Positions 58,858 through 64,000 of a stretch of 64,000 nt of DNA are shown here, one piece after another. Position 1 is the stretch's first letter. Each line of letters starts with the position of its first letter. Made by a program: the position numbers and the translations under genes. The DNA is from Gonatopus flavifemur (lineage: Eukaryota > Arthropoda > Insecta > Hymenoptera > Dryinidae), in contig JAFFJZ010000001.1 of assembly GCA_018340375.1 (NCBI GenBank), forward strand, positions 41,470,001 to 41,534,000, given 5' to 3'. The notes beneath the pieces are model-generated. The model saw nothing but the letters and a program-made list of their open reading frames with translations. It was not told the origin of the DNA and did no database searches.

Positions 58858-59035
58858 CTGTAAGAAAAAGTTGATGAATTCTGAACAAAAGTTTGGAAAA
58901 TTCCGAAAAATTCCGTAAAATCATAAATCTGTTTGGATATTTACTAACTTTTTTACGACAATTCGCGAAGAAAGTTTATGTAAAAAAACTGCCAAACCTT
59001 CTTTGGCATTTTTGGGGATATTTTTTTTTACAGTG
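58857..59035. mobile_element. MITE-like inverted repeat with CACTGTAA ends
   Basis: Left CACTGTAAGAAAAAG and right complement CACTGTAAAAAAAAATATCC form the ends; the interior has GGAAAATTCCG and CCAAAC/TTTGGCATTT words. Target duplication is not obvious, so the call is tentative. Read outward on the minus strand, its left end supplies the pyrimidine tract and CAG of the neighbouring exon-like block. The overlapping 121-codon plus frame (58893-59258) is not accepted as a gene. Confidence 0.4.
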
Positions 59036-59196
59036 TATATTGAATAAAAAACATTGTATTGTATTTTCGAAGAATACCTTTGAAATTCAAATTCACCCTT
59101 TGCGACCTGAGAATAACAACAGTCTTTCATTATTCAAACGACTTTCTCAACAAATAAACAAATTGATAATAATAATCAATAATAAGAATAATAATT

Positions 59197-59469
59197 CACG
59201 GAGAAAAATAAAATGTAAGAATCGCCGTTATTTCGTATATTTTTCACCTGTAAAATGATGAAAAATGAAGCCAACCTTAAACAGGTGAATAGCTAGCCTA
59301 TTAAACTACGTGGTTAACCTATTTTTCACCTCTCCTTTGGTTTCATTCAACAATCGAATGATATTTATTCCCTTAGTTACCATGACAACCATGAAAATGA
59401 TGTATATTCTACCGTGAAGTTTGTTACTGTATGAAAAGGTCATTTCCACAACACTTATTTTTCTCAGTG
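59197..59469. mobile_element. Possible MITE with CACGGAGAAAAATAA ends
   Basis: CACGGAGAAAAATAAAATG on the left and the complement CACTGAGAAAAATAAGTG on the right are inverted over about 17 bp. The interior does not fold back clearly and has no protein. It is listed because the ends match those at 20113 and 46100. Confidence 0.3.
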
Positions 59470-60149
59470 TTCGTGTTTCAGGAAGGTAAAGTATATCATA
59501 ATAATTTGAAAAAGTGAGAAATTTCAAATAACAAAATTGCTGAAGAATATTCGTAGTGAATTTATCGGAAGTTAATAGTTTCACTGTGAGAAATAACAAT
59601 AAGGCTATCAATTTCTTCGGTGAATTCCCGGAGAATATTCTTCAGCGATCCTTTTTTTCCCTAAATTGACAATAATTTTTCTATATATCAATAAAGGTGG
59701 TTTTTCGTTCAATCGAATTCAACATCTTCAGCAACTCAAAGTTTTCAATCGACACCATTAAAAATTCAATACACTGTAGAAAAAGTAGTATGAAAATGGT
59801 GTCAGAATTAACATGAAAATCACACCAAATCATGTTCATAAAACTCTGCCAATTTATAGGCACAAGGGTCCTCGTTTCTGAAAACAATATCAAATATCGC
59901 GGATTGCAAAAACATTGTTTCCAGATCCCTCAACCTCAATTGCAATTGAGACGATACTCGTATGAAACCACAATGAGATCGTTGCAATCAGTTAACCAGA
60001 AACATAGATATGAACGGTCACAAAATCACAATTTTCGATAATATACTTCCTTTCCCTCTTTTGTTCTTCTGTGAACATACGGTTCGAATTTATATGGAAC
60101 CACCATTGATAGGACCTACTGCACATAACTGCGATGAAAATTTCATAAG
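59470..60149. other. AT-rich interval, no gene seen
   Basis: Several 63-70-codon frames on both strands overlap each other without motifs. No repeat boundaries recognised. Confidence 0.4.
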
Positions 60150-60567
60150 GATTGATGAACTGGAAACTGTCGACCGTGGAGCGATCGGCCAATGGTCATA
60201 ACTTCTTACAGAAAACTTCTATCACGGATTTGAGCATCTGAAACGTTTGGAGCAACGGTACTTGATCGATTTCTAGTGTCCACCAAGCTTAAGGGGATAC
60301 GAGCGGCTGGGCTTTTCTGAATTTTTTCGAGACAAAGTACGTGAAAATGCGTGCATCGATTCAAAATATCTCTCTGTACAGCATTTCTTTAGCATCTCAA
60401 GAAATGCTGTACAGAGAGATATTTCGAATAGATGCACACATTTTCACGTACTTTGTCTCGAAAACATTCAGAAAAGCCCAGCCGCTCGTATCCCCTTAAG
60501 CAACGTTGAATCAAAAGTTAAAACAATCGGTTGCTATAGTAACCGCCGACAGCTGCCACTTCATTGT
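60150..60567. repeat. Family A foldback interrupted by a TTAA palindrome
   Basis: Left arm (GATGAACTGGAAACTGTCGA, CCGTGGAGCGATCGGCCAAT, TTGATCGATTTCTAGTGTCC) and right arm (AAAACAATCGGTTGCTATAG, CCGACAGCTGCCACTTCAT) match family A. The two halves are separated by the 203-bp palindrome at 60293-60495. Joined across a single TTAA, the sequence follows the copy at 46060-46097 (CAAGCAT..TTTAGTCAAAAGCTACAAC), which supports the insertion. Confidence 0.6.
60293..60495. mobile_element. 203-bp TTAA-flanked near-perfect palindrome
   Basis: TTAA at 60289-60292 and 60496-60499. The arms of about 97 bp start GGGGATACGAGCGGCTGGGC and end in the exact complement, around a loop of about 9 nt near 60394. 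Only a few mismatches exist between the arms. There is no coding capacity. Its ends GGGGATAC are the same as those of the 335-bp element at 52629-52963, but the next bases differ (GAGCGG against CAGCGT). Confidence 0.85.
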
Positions 60568-60829
60568 GGATTGGATGATAGGCGGGGTAGGTGTTCGCAT
60601 AATAGCGGCATTCACGAAATTTCTAAATTTGCTTTCCAAGTTTATTGTTGACCCTTCTCCTCTCTGAATTTTGATTCACCTGAAACTTATATTACACAAT
60701 CAACACTACAGGAATAGACTATGCTCAGAGTTTCACAGAAGGTATGCTAAGACATTTTTTCCACATTTCTCAACCGATTACGACGACATTTATATGAAAC
60801 CACTGTCGGAACACCACTAGAACCTGGTA

Positions 60830-62606
60830 CAGGGTGTCTACTGTTATCGAAAAATTCGATTCCAGGACTTTTTCAGGAGTTTCCAGGACAATCGATTGAA
60901 AAGTTCTAGGACTGTGATGATTTTGTTTCATTATGCATCTTTAAGGATGAGATGAGCTCGTTAGACGTCGAATGAAGAGATAGAGACATCAACATTCTCC
61001 AAATCTGCTCTCTAAATCTGAAAGAGTAAAAAATCGCACGTTTCACTCCACTAAGTGTCAGAAGTGAGCCTGTCCGCTTCGAGTGGAATTTTCACTCGTT
61101 TCGAGTGACCTCTCACTCTTTTAGAGTGAAAAATTCACTCTAGCACCGGAGTGGTTGGGAGTTTCTAACCTCAAACTTTAGAATATCACTCTAAAAAAGT
61201 GGAAACTTCACTCGAAAATTCGACTGGCTCACTTCTGGCTGGCTAAAGAGTGAAATCTCACTCCAAAGATTTTGGAGAGTGGAAGAGTGAAAAATCATGC
61301 ATTCCACTCCACTAAGTCTCAGGAGTGAGCCAGTCCCCTTCGAGTGGAATTTTCACTCGTTTCGAGTGGAGTCTCACTCTTTTGGAGGGAAAAACTCACT
61401 TTAGAATTGGAGTGACCGTGAGTTTCTAACCTCAAACCTTAGATTATTCCTCTGAAAGAGTGGAAATTTCACTCAAAATTTCGACAGGCTCACTCACTTC
61501 TGGCTGCCTAAAGAATGAAATCTCACTCTAAGAATTTTAGAGAGCATGTATACAGGGCTGCAAATTTGCAGGTGCGCTTTTTAAGAAAGGTTCTTCCCAA
61601 GTTCTATTTATTTTTCATTTCAGAAAATCCCTAATCGATTGCTCTATAGCCCACGGAGACGAATTTTTGCAAGTTTTTCATCAATTTGCTCCAGCATTTG
61701 ATAAAATTTGCGAGTGAAGTTTGAAAAAATCCTTACTCCTATGACCTATTCATTTTTCATTTCAGAAGATTCTGAATCGATTGGTATACCTTATGGAAAC
61801 AAATTTCCACAAATTTCTCAAAGGCCCGAACCAGCACTTGGTAAAATAGACAACCCCGGCAATAATACAACGTATGAACAACGTACAAAGACAATATCTG
61901 TCTTATTTTTCACTCTTCGCAGGTTGTTCGAATATTATTCCATATTACCTTTTATTCTCTGAATCTAATAATATGAAAAGTATTCCCGATTTCCAATTGA
62001 TTTCATGTATCTACACAACTTTCTTGTGTTTTTCTCTGACACAGAGGAATAAATTTTCAACTTTGAACCTTCTGCGATACTTTTCCTCTTCAAAGTTCGA
62101 CCAGCTCGGATTTTGATATCAACTTGTGATTCAATATTATCTATCGATGGAATTTTTTGACCATTCAAATCATATTTTTGACTTCTGCAATGTCTAACGA
62201 AACTAGATCCAAAGTCTTATAATATTTCAATCAGATTTCGCCAAGTAATCGTCATATACGTTTTATAAGACGTCTATTTCAAAAGGGACGAAATTTTCAC
62301 TCATAATTCTCATTGCATCGAATAATGGGCGTGGGATAAAATTTAAACTTGGAGAAAATGCTTCTCCTGATGAATATTGGTCACAGGTATGTTTCATTTT
62401 GCATTTGGACAACATATTCCATCAAGTTTTGAGCTCCAGGTGTTCAATTAGAATATGAATACCGCAGTTTTCAATCAAAAATGCAATTTCAACTTTTCCA
62501 GGATAAAAAAAATGATTCCAGGTCTTTTCCAGGATTTAAGGAGCGATTATGATTTCCCGGGATATTTCCAAGATTTAAGGATATTGAAGGAGTAGTGGGC
62601 ACCCTG
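60830..62606. mobile_element. 1.78-kb element with CAGGGTGTCTACT / CAGGGTGCCCACTA ends
   Basis: The left end CAGGGTGTCTACTG and the complement of the right end CAGGGTGCCCACTACTCC are inverted; TGGTA directly flanks both sides (60825-60829 and 62607-62611), a possible 5-bp duplication. Near each end lie TCCAGGACTTTTTCAGGAG and TCCAGGTCTTTTCCAGGA, a subterminal repeat. It contains a family G dimer (61007-61545). Frames at 61708-62116 plus are short and unrecognised. Superfamily left open. Confidence 0.6.
61007..61545. mobile_element. Family G (GAGTGAAA) element, tandem dimer
   Basis: Two units (61007-about 61281 and about 61272-61545) each run from a GAGAGTGGAAGAGTGA or CTCTCTAAATCTGAAAGAGT start, through CACTCCACTAAGT and TCAAAC(T/C)TTAGA, to CACTC..A.ATTTT.GAGAG. 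They share the boundary repeat between them. They match 42769-43404 but lack its insertion. They lie within the 60830-62606 element, so family G arrived after it or was carried by it. Confidence 0.7.
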
Positions 62607-62677
62607 TGGTATAAGTTTCATTGCAATCTGATAACAGGGAGCGGAGATATGCGTGTTTGCAATTCAGTAGGAGGGGC
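62607..62677. other. Short spacer
   Basis: A short unassigned stretch between the 60830-62606 element and a possible SINE; nothing recognised. Confidence 0.4.
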
Positions 62678-62679
62678 TC

Positions 62680-62990
62680 ACATATATCTAGACAGAAAGA
62701 CATAAACGGGACCAAAAATTTTCTCTGAGTTCGAGGAAACATTCTGGTCTAAGAAATTTTGAATTTGAAGACAAGAAAATTTTGGGTCCCTCGAAACGAT
62801 CACAAAGCTCCCCTCTAACGAGGAAGCAAAAAATTCTGTATGGACTTTTTTCAACACCGCCAATTTTTCACTTGTGCGTTGGCTGACAATACATTTCAAC
62901 ATTCTACGAATAGTGGGAATCAAACCTCTCACCATGTAATCTCAATCCTTTAGTCAAACCCGTTCTCACTGACTCAGACACGTTAAAGAC
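62680..62990 (-). mobile_element. Possible tRNA-derived SINE
   Basis: On the minus strand, 62985 to about 62918 reads TGAGTCAGTGAGAACGGG, then a 30-nt loop region, then GGTGAGAGGTTTGATTCCCA, resembling the A and B boxes of an RNA polymerase III promoter in a tRNA. The next 230 bp could be the body, giving a typical SINE length of about 300 bp. The tRNA folds poorly. The overlapping 85-codon minus frame (62678-62935) is not recognised. No second copy is present in the window. Confidence 0.3.
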
Positions 62991-64000
62991 TTTTCATTGT
63001 TGGATGTATTGAAAGCTCTCTTCGTACTATAAATCCAAAACTTCTGAGATTCCGACGAATTCGTTTCTGAGATTCAATTGTATATATACACAATCCAGCA
63101 GCTTAAGAAAGATCAAATAGTCAATACACAAAATTTTGTTTATCCACAAAACTAATCAAATATTATAAAGAAAGATTTTTCATATTTTCATAATAACACA
63201 ATAAAAAGTCAAGCTGGGTGAAAGGTTTTGTCGAATACGAATGAACTTTCAATAAGAGTGCACAATTCCAAGAAATGTTGACATGAATAAAATCCCATGT
63301 AACATTATACACAACCTTTTCTCTTTTTTCCCCTTTATATTCATCTTCGCTGAAGGATTCGAGGTAGAAGATTTGCAGCATACCACATATACACGATCAA
63401 TAACAAATATTGAACATTCAACGATAGGACTCGGTCGGTCACTGCACTCTAAGAAAATCAATAATCATCTGAGTCAACATAACACTATGTGCTAAGGATC
63501 TTTTGTACCGTTCAATGTCAACTGCTGCACGATTTGTACTTCTTTCATCGTTGCAGCTAGACATCAAGGACGTACCCAGAGGAAAGCAAATACGAAAGAT
63601 AATGGGCGATGATTTCTTGCGCTCAGTTCGGTAGGCTACTCTACCACTTACCTGAAACAACAAAAACAAAAAACAATTCTGTTAGTTGATTTTCGTACTT
63701 TTTTCTTACAAATCAACAAATAGAAATATCAATGTTCACAATATACAAATATCGACAAAAATATATTAAACTACAAGTGAAAAATCCTGCACGTCTTGTT
63801 AATTGATGTTCAATTCAGATTAGACATAGACATAGATACAATTATAAGAATAGAGTGGATAAATCAGGTGGAATAAGTGTACCAACTTGTATCAACAAGG
63901 AAGATGAATTGATCTCCCCGCACATGTGCAATGATATAAAAGACACAAAATAGAAGAAATGAGATGCGACCTGCGTCTTTGGGAGTGCTCGAGTGCTCGT
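62991..64000. other. Unique interval with ratchet motif and minus-strand frame
   Basis: It contains the splice motif at 63646-63654 (separate entry). The minus-strand frame downstream of it (to 63439) encodes a balanced sequence including VSGRVAYRTERKKSSPIIFR before a stop; it could be part of an exon that begins at the motif, but no family is recognised. The last 300 bp are AT-rich without features. Confidence 0.35.
63646..63654 (-). promoter_or_regulatory. Candidate recursive-splicing ratchet point (strong match)
   Basis: On the minus strand: AACTAAC (branch-point-like, about 30 nt upstream), then a pyrimidine tract TTGTTTTTTGTTTTTGTTGT ending TTTCAG, then immediately GTAAGT. Branch site, tract, CAG and a consensus 5' splice site are thus in order with no exon between, at the 63651/63652 junction. 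This is the arrangement of ratchet points in long insect introns. The alternative is an ordinary 3' splice site whose exon starts with GTAAGT, since the next 71 codons are open. Confidence 0.45.

Overview
The window reads as AT-rich eukaryotic DNA from an insect-type genome. No intact protein-coding gene can be supported anywhere in its 64 kb. Open frames are short and mostly fall inside repeats, coding density is far too low for a bacterium or virus, and two decayed mariner (DD34D) transposons are present. A hymenopteran host is a guess from general texture only; mariners move horizontally, so they do not identify the species.

The best overall reading is the inside of a very long intron, or intergenic DNA, that has been a landing ground for small non-autonomous DNA transposons. 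Three signals on the minus strand hint at a host gene. One is an exon-like 90-nt block at 58768-58857 flanked by splice-site motifs. The other two are back-to-back 3'/5' splice-site motifs at about 63651 and 16925 that look like recursive-splicing ratchet points. If they belong together, a minus-strand gene with giant introns spans the window. This is inference.

Layout: 0-3.7 kb is mostly unique. 3.7-7.6 kb holds a TTAA-flanked element, two copies of a palindromic MITE (family B), an array of GGGCC-type words and a foldback. 7.6-12 kb is unique. 12.1 and 18.2 kb carry two direct copies of an ~825-bp element (family F). 16.4-17.9 kb is a repeat-poor island with a GAGA tract and homeodomain-like AT motifs. 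20.1 and 24.6 kb are further inverted-repeat elements. 29.5-30.8 and 31.8-33.0 kb are the two dead mariners, in opposite orientations and from different lineages. 35.6-46.3 kb has two family C MITEs, a 1.36-kb element with long inverted repeats and a tRNA-like segment, a nested GAGTGAAA element, a foldback carrying a pogo/Tigger-like insertion, and a family A element with a MITE inside it. 48-57.5 kb holds a very symmetrical 515-bp foldback and a foldback with a TTAA element inserted in one arm. 56.3-62.6 kb has two more TTAA elements, the exon-like block, and a 1.78-kb element carrying a GAGTGAAA dimer.

Nothing here works as a pathway. The interest lies in the transposon biology: four unrelated elements share TTAA+GGGGA ends, about a dozen share CAC-N-G-then-A-rich ends, and several nested insertions can be dated because an intact arm or sister copy preserves the empty site. 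All boundaries were read by eye.
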